Shown here: one piece after another, positions 24,194 to 34,296 of the stretch
How the letters are laid out: every line of letters starts with the position of its first letter
Position numbering within the stretch: position 1 is the stretch's first letter
Made by a program: the position numbers and the translations under genes
Origin: Heterotrichella gracilis
Lineage: Eukaryota; Sar; Xanthophyceae; Tribonematales; Xanthonemataceae
NCBI GenBank assembly: GCA_032358255.1
Contig: JAULBX010026942.1
Location: 1-42,074 of the forward strand
Direction: 5' to 3'
Length of the DNA: 42,074 bases
Notes under the pieces: model-generated
Database searches by the model: none
Seen by the model: only the letters and a program-made list of their open reading frames with translations
Told to the model about the DNA's origin: nothing

Positions 24194-27100
24194 ATGCAGG
24201 GCTCCACCAACCAGCCGGGGGGGCCTGACCCAACACCAGGTAAGCACTATCGGTCAGGAGGAGCGCCTGACCTCAGCCCTCCTGGTGCTCCTAGTTTGGA
24301 GGATTAGGAATAGAAGGCCATGTCTGTAAATTACTTGGGTTTGCAATGCGGAGAGATAAAAGGAACGCCAACCAATGAGCGCTGCATAGCAGCGCTGCTG
24401 TTACCCAATGCCTGTGTGTTGCCACCTCTGGTGGAGGTAGGCAAAATCCTTCCCCCGCCTCTCAACCTGGGAGTTGCATGGTCTGGCGGATTGGGGCGGG
24501 CTTTTCATTAATATTTTGTTACTCTATACGCCCCCTTCCGCTCCAGGCCATGCCTCTGCCACGCACTTGTTGATTTATTCAATTATCCCAGGGGGACTAG
24601 AATAGGATTAGGATAGGTCCTATTCTAGTCCCCCAGGTTATCCGCCCATGTTCTATATCCATAGTTGAATGTGGTTCCTCCCCTTGCCCCGCAGGCCCCT
24701 CCGCCCCCACCGATGCCGCCTTCAAGCACCTGCTCATGGGGCCAGGCAAGGGGAACATGAACCTAAGCGGGGTGAGTGAGCCACAGGCCAAACCATGCTA
24801 TATCCTTTGATGTTGAACGCCAGTGCAGACCTGGGTGCTGCGCGCGACTGGCTGGTGCCAGTTGTACACGGCAGTCTGGCTGCACTGCTGGAACGCATAG
24901 ACACCTCTTCCCAAACCCTGCCTGGGTTTCTGAGCCTGTTAGGCTCTGTCCCACCCCCGTTCCACTCAACATCCAGACCCTAAACTAGGGTTCTGAACTT
25001 CCTGTCTGCCCGCTTGCGCCCAGGTGCGGGCGCGTGCGGAGGAGCTCCGAAAGAGCCTGGACCAAATCATTTTCGGGCTGCACCACAACGCGCACCGGGT
25101 GCACTGGTGAGGCCTGAAAACCCTTGGCTAGGGTTGCGATAATGCATTGGCGAGGCCTGAAACCTAGGCTAGGGTATATGGTCATGCACTAGTGAGGCCC
25201 ATAGGCCTATAGTATATGCTACTGCAGACTCAAAGTTGCGGTTACGGTCACCCCTGGGATTGATTTGCACCACAATGCACACATTGCGCACAGGGAGCAC
25301 TGCGAGGCCTTACTGAAGATGTTCCTCCCAACCCTAAGGGTTTCCCTCCACACTCTCGTAGGGACGACATCCTTGACCGCTTTGCAGTGCTGAATGTGCA
25401 GTACCACCACCTGCGGGAGCAGCTCAGGCCGCTGCTCAAGCACTATGTGGTGCACCCCAAGGTAGGGTTTTTGCCGGGCTACCCGACGCCCTAAACCCTT
25501 CACCCTAAAAACAGCTGAGGCCGCTGCTCAAGCACAACGTGGTGTATTTTAAGGTAGGGGTTTTACCCAGACGCAGGGAGCCCAAAATTAGGATTGTCGT
25601 CTCACCCACGGCACAGTAGGGCAGGGATACTCCCTGAGTGCACAGCAGCAGGTTGCGCCAAGCTATAATAATCCAATTGTTGAACTTGCACAAACACAGT
25701 TTCTCCCTCCGTGCAGAGCGTGACCCAGCACAACGCCCCCGTGCCGCCCATCATGAATCTACCATTTGGACGATCTTAGGCCACCTCCAACCCCCTTGCA
25801 ATGCGTGAATCGGCTCACACACAGACTGCTGCCCATCCTTGTGGCACCATTTGTTCTTCATTTTGGAAGATTTTAGGCCACCCTTTCCCCCCCCTTGCAG
25901 AGCGTGAACCAGCACAACGCCCCCCTGCTCCCCATCATGATGGCCACCCGCCTGCTGCCAGACATGGAGGCGGCGGAGGGGGAGCTGGCGGAGCAGCACA
26001 GGCAGAGGGTGGGGGAGGGTGGGGCAGGCGATGTGGCGGCGCAGTACGAGGCGCTGCTCAGTGAGGTGAGGGGTTGGGTGGAAATGAGGTGGGCGTGGGG
26101 GGAGGGAAGGACACAGATTGGGGAAGTGGGCGTGCAGTCTGATTTGGTGTGGTGTGGTGTGTGGGTGACGTGGCTGCGCAGTACGAGGCGCTGCTCAGTG
26201 AGGTGAGGGGTGGGTGGAGGGGACTTTGGTGTACTGCATGGGGTTCAGGGTTCAGGATGTGGTGTAGTGCATGGGGTTTAGGGTTAAGGATTTGGTATAC
26301 TGCATGGGGCTGCTCATTGAGCTGTGGGAAGGGGGCAATGCGTGGCAGCAAGGGTGTGGGATGTGAAGTACCAGCTGGCGCCATCGTCACGCTTTTTGCC
26401 CCCCAAAAGCCCTCCCATATTCCGGTTTCAACCTGTGTACCTCCACCCACCTCCCTTGGCACCCCTCCCTTTCCAGACCCTAAACCCTAAACCTCGCCAA
26501 GTTGACGCAGGTGCAGTGGGCCCTGAGGAGAGTGAGATGCGGGTCACCAGCTAGGCGCCCCAAGGATCTCCCTCCAACCTTGACCCCCTTCCTAAACCCT
26601 AAACTCTAAACATTAAATCTCTCCAGGTTGACGCCTTCAATGCGGTGGTTGACCACCTGTCGGTGCACACACCCGGGGTGAGTGCGGGCCCGCTGGATGC
26701 GCGCAGCCCCATGCGGCGGGAGATGGCGGCTGCGGCAAAGGCGGCGGCGCAGGCGGCCACAGAGGCGGTGGGGAAAGCAAAGGTGGGTGGCAGGCACGTT
26801 GCATTTGCTCATCTAAAAAGAAAGAAGAATCTTGCAAATGAGTACTCACCCGCTCCACCATGTTGGGTGGCCTGTGCATGTTACTGCCAACACTCTATCC
26901 TACTCGGTAGCATGGTATTCATCCGCTTTTCCATTGCACACACGCGGCGCCCAATGCAAGCAGCACAGTATCGAATTAGTTTGGTGGAAATTAAATTGGA
27001 TAAATGCTTGCAGGCTGCCAGCGCCCCTATCAGGCAGTCATGACTCCCAAATAGGCAAACATAAGTTTTTTTTTAACTCTTCTTAAGTCATTTAAAATCA

Positions 27101-27215
27101 TTGAATTTGCGTGCAGGCTGCCAGCGCCCCCATCAAGAAGAAGGGCAGCCGCGACCCCCAGGAGGCGCTGTTTGCTGCATATGTGTCGGGGGAGGGGCTG
27201 CGCAAGCTGATGTGA
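24194..27215 (+). CDS. MED8: Mediator complex subunit 8
   Basis: MED8 is a head-module subunit of Mediator, which links transcription factors to RNA polymerase II in the nucleus. Exons: 24194-24239, 24695-24771, 25024-25106, 25362-25461, 25901-26065, 26627-26782, 27117-27215. Every junction is GT-AG and in phase, giving 241 aa from an ATG whose short first exon joins in phase. The family signature spans exons 3-5: helices with HRVHWDDILDRFAVLNVQYH, then LRPLLKHYVVHP and NAPLLPIMMATRLLPDMEAA, close to plant MED8. The C-terminal third has an Ala-rich helix (AAAAKAAAQAATEAVG) and ends GEGLRKLM. It is divergent from FtsH11, about 2 kb apart. Introns 3-6 contain echoes of the neighbouring exon ends. 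No break in the reading frame is seen. Confidence 0.92.
24591..24634. repeat. 17-bp perfect palindrome in MED8 intron 1
   Basis: Arms 24591-24607 (GGGGGACTAGAATAGGA) and 24618-24634 are exact reverse complements around a 10-base loop. A related single arm occurs at 22299-22320. Confidence 0.85.
25095..25205 (+). repeat. 37-bp tandem repeat at the MED8 exon 3 donor
   Basis: Three direct units begin GCACTGGTGAGGCC, GCATTGGCGAGGCC and GCACTAGTGAGGCC. The first is the real exon 3 end and donor. The first two contain the short palindromic motif around GGCTAGGGT. Confidence 0.85.
25256..25305 (+). repeat. Echo of MED8 exon 3 tail
   Basis: TTGCACCACAATGCACACATT and following bases repeat, with changes, the exon segment encoding LHHNAHRVHW (25075-25110). 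It is in the following intron. Confidence 0.75.
25512..25560 (+). repeat. Echo of MED8 exon 4 tail
   Basis: CTGAGGCCGCTGCTCAAGCA and the following bases repeat the exon 4 end (LRPLLKHYVVHPK plus GTAGGG donor). The copy reads LRPLLKHNVVYFK and keeps GTAGGG. Confidence 0.92.
25711..25852 (+). repeat. Two echoes of MED8 exon 5 head
   Basis: Copy 25711-25757 reads SVTQHNAPVPPIM after a GTGCAG acceptor. Copy 25763-25852 is more decayed but also repeats the intron flank (GATCTTAGGCCACC against GATTTTAGGCCACC), showing that the unit spans the splice site. The true exon starts at 25901. Confidence 0.92.
26164..26215 (+). repeat. Echo of MED8 exon 5 tail
   Basis: The end of exon 5 encoding DVAAQYEALLSE and its GTGAGG donor is repeated about 130 bases downstream with almost no change. 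Confidence 0.93.
27003..27045 (+). repeat. Echo of MED8 exon 7 head
   Basis: TTGCAGGCTGCCAGCGCCCC repeats the acceptor and start of exon 7 (27111 onward) in the preceding intron, then decays. Confidence 0.88.
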
Positions 27216-27382
27216 GGACGGAGGCCTGGGGTTTTGGGTTAGGGTTTTGGCGCATGTCGCATAGTGGCGTGCACTGTGGAAGGTCCATGTCTCGGATCCA
27301 TGAAAGGCTTACACTACCCTGTCGGGACACAGGTGCAAAGGAGTTTTTGGGAATTTGCAGCACAAATGTCATAGCAGACCAG

Positions 27383-27542
27383 ACTACGTAGCAAACGTTG
27401 TATGCAAGGTACCAAACACCACTGGCAACCTACAAATACAAAGAATCCCCATCTATTACATGCATTTAATAAATAGGGATTTCTTCTAAATGTAGCTTGC
27501 AAGTGGTGTTTGGCACCTTGCATATATCGTTTGCTACGTAGT
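27383..27542. mobile_element. MITE-like foldback element
   Basis: Two 52-base arms (27383-27434 and 27491-27542) are inverted copies with about five mismatches, beginning CTACGTAGCAAACG and meeting at a 56-base centre. No coding capacity is present. The termini are palindromic (CTACGTAG). A target duplication is not clear. It lies 170 bases past the MED8 stop. Confidence 0.7.
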
Positions 27543-28203
27543 GTATAGGTACTACAGTTCACCCGCTTCATTCCGCCATGTTCCTCTCCCCCAGACTTGA
27601 GAAAATATGTCTACCCCTGCTGGTGTGGAAGCGTGTTGACCAACATTGCTAGTACACCAGTGCGCTAGCCAGTCCACCGCAGTGGCCACTCCACCACACC
27701 CGGGGCGCGCACACCCATCAGCAGTCGGAAAACGCACCCTGGTAACAAAAGCGCTCAGCTACCCTGCACACAGCAGTACAAAATGACATTGTGACCAATA
27801 GTGATACAGAAGTGCTTGTGAATATTATATAGCATTTAGGGTTTTGATAAGGTAGTATATTAGTAGACTGAAATAGAGGAAGTTACCAAGGCACCATATT
27901 CTCATTTGTGCGAATCTACTTATGCTTTCGCTGTGTGCTCTTGACGTCAGTTGTTGGGTACGGTTTCTACCCAACACTCCCACACGCTTGTAACCAATAC
28001 TTTCTAGTCTTGGACTACGTGTGGCATACCAAAACCCCAGCCTGTTATATGAGTGGTGCCGTATCAAATAGTGGCATGTATAGCATATGTATATGCATGT
28101 ACATGTATATATATACTAGCAAGGTTCAACACCAGACTGAGTCCAAAGGTTCTCGCTGCAACATAATTCCGAGCTGACCGCCAAGCCCACGGCAGAAACA
28201 TAC
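27543..28203. other. Intergenic, no supported gene
   Basis: No gene is seen. The stretch 28076-28120 is rich in ATGTATATGCATGTACATG-like words. Confidence 0.35.
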
Positions 28204-28339
28204 CTAGAGTCCCAGCCCGGAGTTGGTAGATGGCGCTTATGAAGCACACTACAGTGACGAAAATCAGGAACGCAAACACCAGGGCGAAGGTGTCCACAAA
28301 CCAATTCCAGAACCCTTCCCATGTGAAGGGCTGCCACAT
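28204..28339 (-). CDS. Candidate small membrane protein, first exon
   Basis: A minus-strand ATG opens a frame of 45 codons ending at a good GTATGT donor. It begins MWQPFTWEGFWNWF, then has one strong membrane segment (FALVFAFLIFVTVVCFISAI) and a short basic tail (YQLRAGTL). I find no convincing second exon. The family is not recognised. The clean hydrophobic pattern and the donor are the only support. Confidence 0.35.
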
Positions 28340-28604
28340 GCAGGGGTTCAGTCAGCAACTTGAGAAAGTGAAGGTCACATGGTAGCCAACCAGCAGATTT
28401 GTGAACGACAGCCGTATATACACATATACACACATATTATGTTGCGCGGGCCAGCGTCCCTCAGGGTGGTGGGCAGGTTTTGTGTACCAAGGTTGCAACC
28501 TGACGGGGGAGGCTTGGTGATGAAGCAAACAAAATTAAAAGCCTACCCCGGGGGCTTGGTGTTCAGGCTTGTTGTTGGTCTGCTCCTCTCCAGCTGGTGT
28601 GTGT

Positions 28605-28705
28605 GCTCTTCCTGGTCCAACACTTGCGGTAGCCGAACCCATCAAAAACGGTTCATCAGCACGCCATACTGCGCAGAATGAAAACATGTATATGTACGTG
28701 TATGC
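28605..28705 (-). repeat. Echo of the 28.9-29.3 kb small gene
   Basis: CTGGTCCAACACTTGCGGTAG and following bases repeat, with about 25 percent change, 29056-29130 inside the small ORF. The copy lies past its stop codon. It reads WRADEPFLMGSATASVGPG against WRAGQRFAMGSAIASPGPG. Confidence 0.8.
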
Positions 28706-28940
28706 ATGTACTACCAATGTTAACACCACTACGCTCGCTGGAACAGAGGTATTGGTAACCCCTGCCTTGCATGCAAACGCATGCCTACTACCACAACCTT
28801 CCCCACACGTGGAGTGCACTGAAATGTCCACCTCGCCCTCTGACAAGGTACCCACCATCTTCCATCGCCCACTTTCCCCCCACCCACCACCCACCTGTCG
28901 CCTCCAGTTCCACCCTCTTGCCCTCCTTTGCCCCCGCCCC

Positions 28941-29258
28941 CTAGTGAGCCAGATGCTCCAGCGCAGCAACGCGCGCCTCGAGTGATGCGAGCCTCAGGGC
29001 CGCAGACACATCCCCCTCCCCTGCACTATTCCACATGTCCCCTGGAGTGTCTGGTGTCCCTGGTCCAGGGCTTGCAATAGCTGAACCCATCGCAAACCGC
29101 TGACCAGCACGCCATGCTGTGCCTTTGGGCAGGGGCGGACCATGAAAGGACCTGAAGGATCCCTGGGGCCTACAGCCACGCAAGGCAATAGCCCTGGTCT
29201 GTGGTGGTACGGCACTTGCCGGCTTCGTGCCAGCGCTCCTTGAGAGAGTAGAATGCAT
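28941..29258 (-). CDS. Candidate small protein with C-terminal coiled coil
   Basis: A single open frame of 105 codons. The N-terminus is rich in Arg, Ser, Pro and lacks acids (ending RSFHGPPLPKG), as in an organellar presequence. The last 25 residues (DVSAALRLASLEARVAALEH and four more) form a leucine/alanine heptad typical of a short coiled coil. A decayed copy of part of the frame lies downstream, as seen with real exons in this window, which supports a genuine gene. The family is not recognised, and an intron may be hidden near 29118. Confidence 0.42.
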   Translation of the reverse strand: MHSTLSRSAGTKPASAVPPQTRAIALRGCRPQGSFRSFHGPPLPKGTAWRAGQRFAMGSAIASPGPGTPDTPGDMWNSAGEGDVSAALRLASLEARVAALEHLAH

Positions 29259-29751
29259 GCCTGCTGCGTGTCAGTGGGATTGCACAGGTCTCAACGGCTG
29301 AGTTGGACCCCCCTGTTCTGCTCTTTGGTCTGGTCAAGGTCACAGTTGGTTTGCTCAGTCGGCCTAGGGAAGAGTGTATTAAGCTACTCACTCCACCCCC
29401 CTAGGGCCCCGGCCCAGGACCTGGTCACAGTCAGCCAGAAGCCACGTCTTAGCTCATCTCATGACCAGCTGCGCGTGTTGGTACGGAAACGACAGTTTTA
29501 CAGCACAGAAGGGGTGCTAATGGTGCTGGTGGGTCAGCGTTGTTGGGACTATCCAGCAGTAGGTGATAACCAAGGTTTCTGCATATGAGATGCAATATAA
29601 CGTATCTAACTTGAAGTCCATCCTTACTCTAATCTCAGCATAGTAGCTAGAAAAAACCCGCCAACGTGTACTCTTCCAAAGCAATACAAAAACCCATGTA
29701 CAGTGCGTTCGTCCTTGTTGCACGGCCAGGCTTCTCCAACACCGTTGCGGT

Positions 29752-29768
29752 TATGCATGCATGCATGT
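29752..29768. promoter_or_regulatory. TGCATGCA array upstream of citrate synthase
   Basis: TATGCATGCATGCATGTGC lies about 645 bases upstream of the citrate synthase start. Confidence 0.25.
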
Positions 29769-30051
29769 GCTTGGAAGCCCTAAACAAAACCCTAAACCCT
29801 ATCCTAGGCTAACCCTGAAGACTTTGAAGTCCCCAGGATCGCGTTGCACTTGTCTTGTGCGGTGCACGTCGCCAAGGAGGCACAAACAACGCTGTGCTGC
29901 GTTCATCTTGTTCTAGACTTTGTGAGATTGCCCAGCATGAACTATCGGACTGAGTCTCTATGCTGTGACCTATGCCGGTGTATCCATCAGCCATTTGAAG
30001 CACCCGCATGCAGGATCGATCCGGCAATCCTCACATGCAACATCAGAGGGC

Positions 30052-30066
30052 TTGCATGCATGCATT
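30052..30066. promoter_or_regulatory. Second TGCATGCA array upstream of citrate synthase
   Basis: TTGCATGCATGCATTGG lies about 345 bases upstream of the start codon, a spacing similar to that at HydEF. Confidence 0.25.
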
Positions 30067-30409
30067 GGCGTTCGCCAGTGGCTGGATGCACCCAGATTGG
30101 GTGATTTGGCAGCTGGTATTTCCTCCCCGCACACAGATGTTGCAAAATGATGTCGTCCCCTGCCCACGTGCAGCAGAGACCATTTCGGAACACCTCAGCA
30201 ACGCCGACACGAGAGACAAAACAGCCTTGGGCAAACCAAGCTGCACTTGTAAAGCCACTGCATCCAAGCAACATTGGTCTCAACTTGTACCTGTCAACAG
30301 AGCGCAATGGTGGCGTGGCCTTGAACTAATCCGAGTGTCGACACCTGCCATCAAGGTTTGCCCGTTCGCCTTCAATTACTCAGTGTCCACTGGGTCTGCA
30401 CAACCCACG

Positions 30410-33400
30410 ATGAACTCCTCGGCCAGTGCCCGATTGGCTGCTTTGCAACGTCACCTGGGCGGGGTGAATGTCTCTGAGCAGAGTCAGCTTTCTGCCAGCC
30501 CCACCGCCGCATCGCACGATGCACCCAGGCCTGCCCCCGGCGGTGGGCCAGGCACTCTCACCGTGGTGGACAACCGCACCGGCAAAAAGTACGAGCTGGA
30601 GGTCAACGAACATGGCACCGTGAAGGCCAGTGACTTCAAGAAGATCACAGCTGGCGGGGACAACGTGGGCATCAAGCTCTTCGACCCTGGGTAGGTGCTG
30701 CATGGCGTGACTCACCACATGCATTGCCGTAGTGAAAGCACAGGGCAGCTGAAAAGCCACCTGATTACGCCATTTTAATGTGAAGATGCTGAGTTACAAA
30801 ACCAAAAACATTTTGGATGCTGCTGGCAATACATGCATGTGTGGCATCACCCCATCTGGCCAGATGTTACGTCAGTGGGCCTGTGTACCTCTGACAAGCA
30901 ATTGAGACGTGCTCTGGCCGCCCAGGTACCTCAACACCGCACCCTGCAAGTCCACCATCTCGTACATTGACGGGGATGCGGGCATACTGAGGTACCGCGG
31001 CTACCCCATAGAGGAGCTGGCTGAGAAGTCCAGCTTCCTGGAGGTAGGGGTGGAAGGGGACTGCTCAGTGGCCACATTGAGGCTGGATTGCTCATTGACC
31101 CAATTTCAGGCTGGTAATGGGGTTGCTCTGTGGACACTCTGCGTGGTATATATCGGGCACTCAATACCTGCATGAATATGTGGGGGAGTGGTGTTCTTCT
31201 GATACTCACTGCCTGCACAGTAGTGGGTGGCAATGCCTCTGCACCCCTGGGGATGCCTCGTGGTGAATCGCGTGCTGCGCACCCTGTTGTCATGGCCTTC
31301 CAATTCCCAAGGTGCATTGGGACCTACCTGCGATAGCATCCTCATAACTCTGCACCCAAGGCTCCCATAATTCCACACCCTGACAAGGCGAGGCACGCAC
31401 GGGGCCCTGCTCCACGTCCCCACATCCCTCCCAACCTCCCCCTCCTCCCACCCCCCTAGGTGGCCTACCTGGTGGTGTACGGCGCCCTCCCCTCCGCCTC
31501 TGAGCTCGCCGCCTTTGAGGAGGCAGTGATGCGCCACAGCGCGGTGCCCACCGCAGTGGAAAACGCAGTGGCTGCCCTGCCCCACGACGCGCACCCCATG
31601 GGGGTGCTCCTGGTGGCGCTCAACGCGCTGTCCACCCTGCACCCCGAGCAGAACCCTGCGCTTGCTGGGCAGAATGTGTACAACAGCAAGGAGGTCCAGG
31701 ACAAGCAGATCGTGCGGCTCATAGGTGGGTGCAGGAGTGTTTTGCTTGACTGCTAATTGCAAAATGCATTAGGATGCGTTGCCACGATGGAGGCTCTGTG
31801 GGTTATAAACTGCCGGAAATGAAATGGTGTCGTGGGCAATGCACTGTGCATGCCGCATCTGGAGCAGAACCCCGCGCTCGCGGGGCAGCACGTGTACAGC
31901 AGCAAAGAGGTGCAGGACAAGCAGATCGTGAGGTTTTTAGGTGGGTGCAGCAATGTAGAGAAATGCACGAGGATACGTCGCCATGCATGGAAGGCTCTGC
32001 GTGAACGTTCATGTACAGGGACTGGCATGGCGGGGTTCATGAGGGGATCCATGGTGCAGCCTCGCGTACCCAGGAAATGGAAAACTCTATGTCGGATGGG
32101 TGTTTGGATGCATGGCAGCTTTGGCAGAGGTCCATCTCAGCCAATGCTGCTTTGCATCAAGACACCCATGTAACACAAACTTTTCAGTTCATGGGTACTT
32201 GAGGCTTCGACCTGCGCATGCATACCGTCCTGCATGGTCAACGGTGCATAGATGGCATGAGCATGGCAGAGGAACACTTTGCGGCCTGCACACCCACTCA
32301 CTGACTCACAGGCAAATTCCCACCTATCCACCCACACAATACTGACGTACTCCTTATTATATATAAAGATATAATAAGGCTAATCTGGCTGTATTGCTGG
32401 AATGTATGTGACTCACTCACCAACTAATATTCTGTTTTACCTGCATCCAGGCAAGATCCCCGCCCTAGCCGCCCTGGCCTACCACCGCGCCTCCGGCCGC
32501 CGCCCTGCGCCCCCCAACCAGCGCATGTCCTACGCCGAGAGCTTCCTATTCATGCTTGACGCGGGGGCCAAACCCAACTACCGCCCCAACCCCCGCCTGG
32601 CGCGCGCGGTGGACATCCTGTTCCTGCTGCATGCTGAGCATGAGATGAACTGCTCCACGGCGGCTGCGCGCCACCTGGCGTCCAGTGGGGTGGATGTGTA
32701 CACAGGTGGGTGTGGGTGTGTGTGGTGGGGGTGAAAAGGAAGGAAGGATAATCTACTGGTGTGCTGTGTGTGGGGGGATTCACAGCTTGAGAGTCATGTG
32801 ATATTACAAAGAACATGATTTTGTAGGTGCAGGGGTGCAAACCTAATCCCAAACCTGAATTCTTATTCACATCGTCAATGCGATTTAGTTTCATCTCTGT
32901 TTGATGTTTTTTAACATTTTTAAACAAAGAAGAACAGTTCATGCTTCCTGCGGACTGACCAACCACATGCCTGTGTGCAGCCGTGAGCGGCGCGGTGGGT
33001 GCGCTGTACGGCCCACTACACGGGGGCGCCAACGAGGCGGTGCTGCGCATGCTAGCGCGCATTGGGCACAAGGACAACGTGCCCGAGTTTGTGCAGCGGG
33101 TGAAGGAGCGCAAGGAGATCATGTTTGGGTTTGGGCACAGGTGAGTGGGGGCCTGGGTGGGTAGGGGTGGGGATGGGTGCATGGTGCTGACAGGTGCATG
33201 AATGCGGGTTCGTGGACAACTTTACAACTGTCATCAGCACATCTGTATGTTATGCATATCTAATCCCTTTTCGTGCTGCCTTTCTCGAGGTCATCCTGGC
33301 GCAGCGTGCAAGCACAACGACCCCCGCGCATGCATTTTTTTGAAGTGTACTCTTCTCTCTATCAGGGTGTACAAGAACTACGACCCGCGCGCAAAAATCA

Positions 33401-34296
33401 TCCGCCAGGTTGCGGAGGAGGTTTTCTCGATCACTGGCAGGGACCCGCTCATTGAGGTGGCGGTGGAGCTGGAGGCATGCGCGCGCCAGGATGAGTACTT
33501 TGTCAAGAGGAACCTGTACCCAAACGTGGACTTCTACTCAGGTGGGTGGGGGGTGGGGCACGCGAGTGCACCATGGGGTTGGGATGTGGTGGGTGCGTGG
33601 GATAGCATGTCTGCTGCCGCATGCAATAGGGTTTCAGCAACAGCCCACTGATGCCAATCCCATTTGCCACACACTCTTCAATCTAAGTGATTATGTTGCA
33701 CCACACACTAATGTTTTATTTGAATCTGATTAAGTCTTATGCACTACTAATTTTCCTTACGCACCCCCGCAGGCCTTGTGTACCGCGCACTGGGCTTCCC
33801 CCCGCAGTTCTTCACAGTCCTGTTTGCTGTACCGAGGGTGACCGGCTACCTGGCGCACTGGCGGGAGCAGCTGAGCGACCCCGACACCAAGATCATGCGG
33901 CCGCAGGAGGATTACACGGTGAGGGGGCTAGGGTTTGGAGGGTGTAGTCTTTTGCGGATTGGAGGGCTTGAAGTTGGGAGGCGACTGGTGCCGTGCGACT
34001 GCAGGCCGAACCCATCGCCCGTTCTTTAGGTACATGCATTCCATTAGATCCGCCGGAACAGGTAGTCACCCTTGCACCGATTGCGCCCCGCTCCACCTGT
34101 CTCCATTACCAACCCACCTACCCACACCCACCCACACCCATACACTCCACTCGCGCAGGGCGAGTGGCTGCGCCACTACCAGCCGCTGTCTGAGCGACGC
34201 GGCGCACCCCCCGGGCCAGACACCGCCGCCACCATGGGCCCAGTGCCCCCCTCCAATGCCTACCGCAGGCGCATTGCGGGCACCAACTGGCAGTAG
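30410..34296 (+). CDS. Peroxisomal-type citrate synthase
   Basis: Condenses acetyl-CoA with oxaloacetate to citrate; peroxisomal plant forms serve the glyoxylate cycle and fatty-acid breakdown. Exons: 30410-30690, 30926-31043, 31460-31724, 32451-32705, 32981-33140, 33366-33541, 33773-33918, 34159-34296. All phases join, giving 512 aa, the usual length of plant peroxisomal forms. Residues 8-16 (RLAALQRHL) match the PTS2 pattern R-L-X5-H-L near the N-terminus, as in plant CSY2/CSY3. Catalytic signatures are visible: LHAEHEMN (near 281-288), [18 protein letters not shown] and the Asp in NVDFYSG. The C-terminus (TNWQ) is not a PTS1. The start is chosen because it places PTS2 at the N-terminus. 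Intron 3 holds a long echo of exon 3. Residues look intact, so an active enzyme is expected. Confidence 0.96.
31847..32005 (+). repeat. Echo of citrate synthase exon 3 tail plus intron
   Basis: This segment repeats 31650-31805: the exon 3 end ([20 protein letters not shown]), the GTGGGTGC donor, and about 80 bases of intron (blocks AGGATACGTCGCCA and GGAAGGCTCTGCGTG). The copy reads [20 protein letters not shown] and stays open across its donor. It shows directly that one unit crossed the exon-intron junction. Confidence 0.95.
32352..32379. repeat. AT-rich 11-bp hairpin in citrate synthase intron 3
   Basis: CCTTATTATAT and ATATAATAAGG are exact reverse complements around a six-base loop. Confidence 0.8.

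Larger units (their letters stand above)
29259..30409. other. Upstream region of citrate synthase
   Basis: No separate gene is supported. A plus-strand frame stays open from 30008 into the citrate synthase start, but it has no family resemblance and I treat it as 5' UTR. Telomere-like CCCTAAACCCTA words lie near 29780-29800. Confidence 0.4.

Noticed and set aside
23410..24250. Minus-strand protein divergent from MED8
   Set aside because: Frames are dominated by Gly/Ala/Val low complexity from GC-rich and CAG repeats, with no family match.
26499..26560. Echo of MED8 exon 6 head
   Set aside because: Only AAGTTGACGC and a few scattered bases match. Not enough to separate it from chance.
30008..30409. 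Upstream N-terminal extension of citrate synthase
   Set aside because: The frame is open, but its sequence is not protein-like, and the PTS2 signal needs the start at 30410 to be near the N-terminus.
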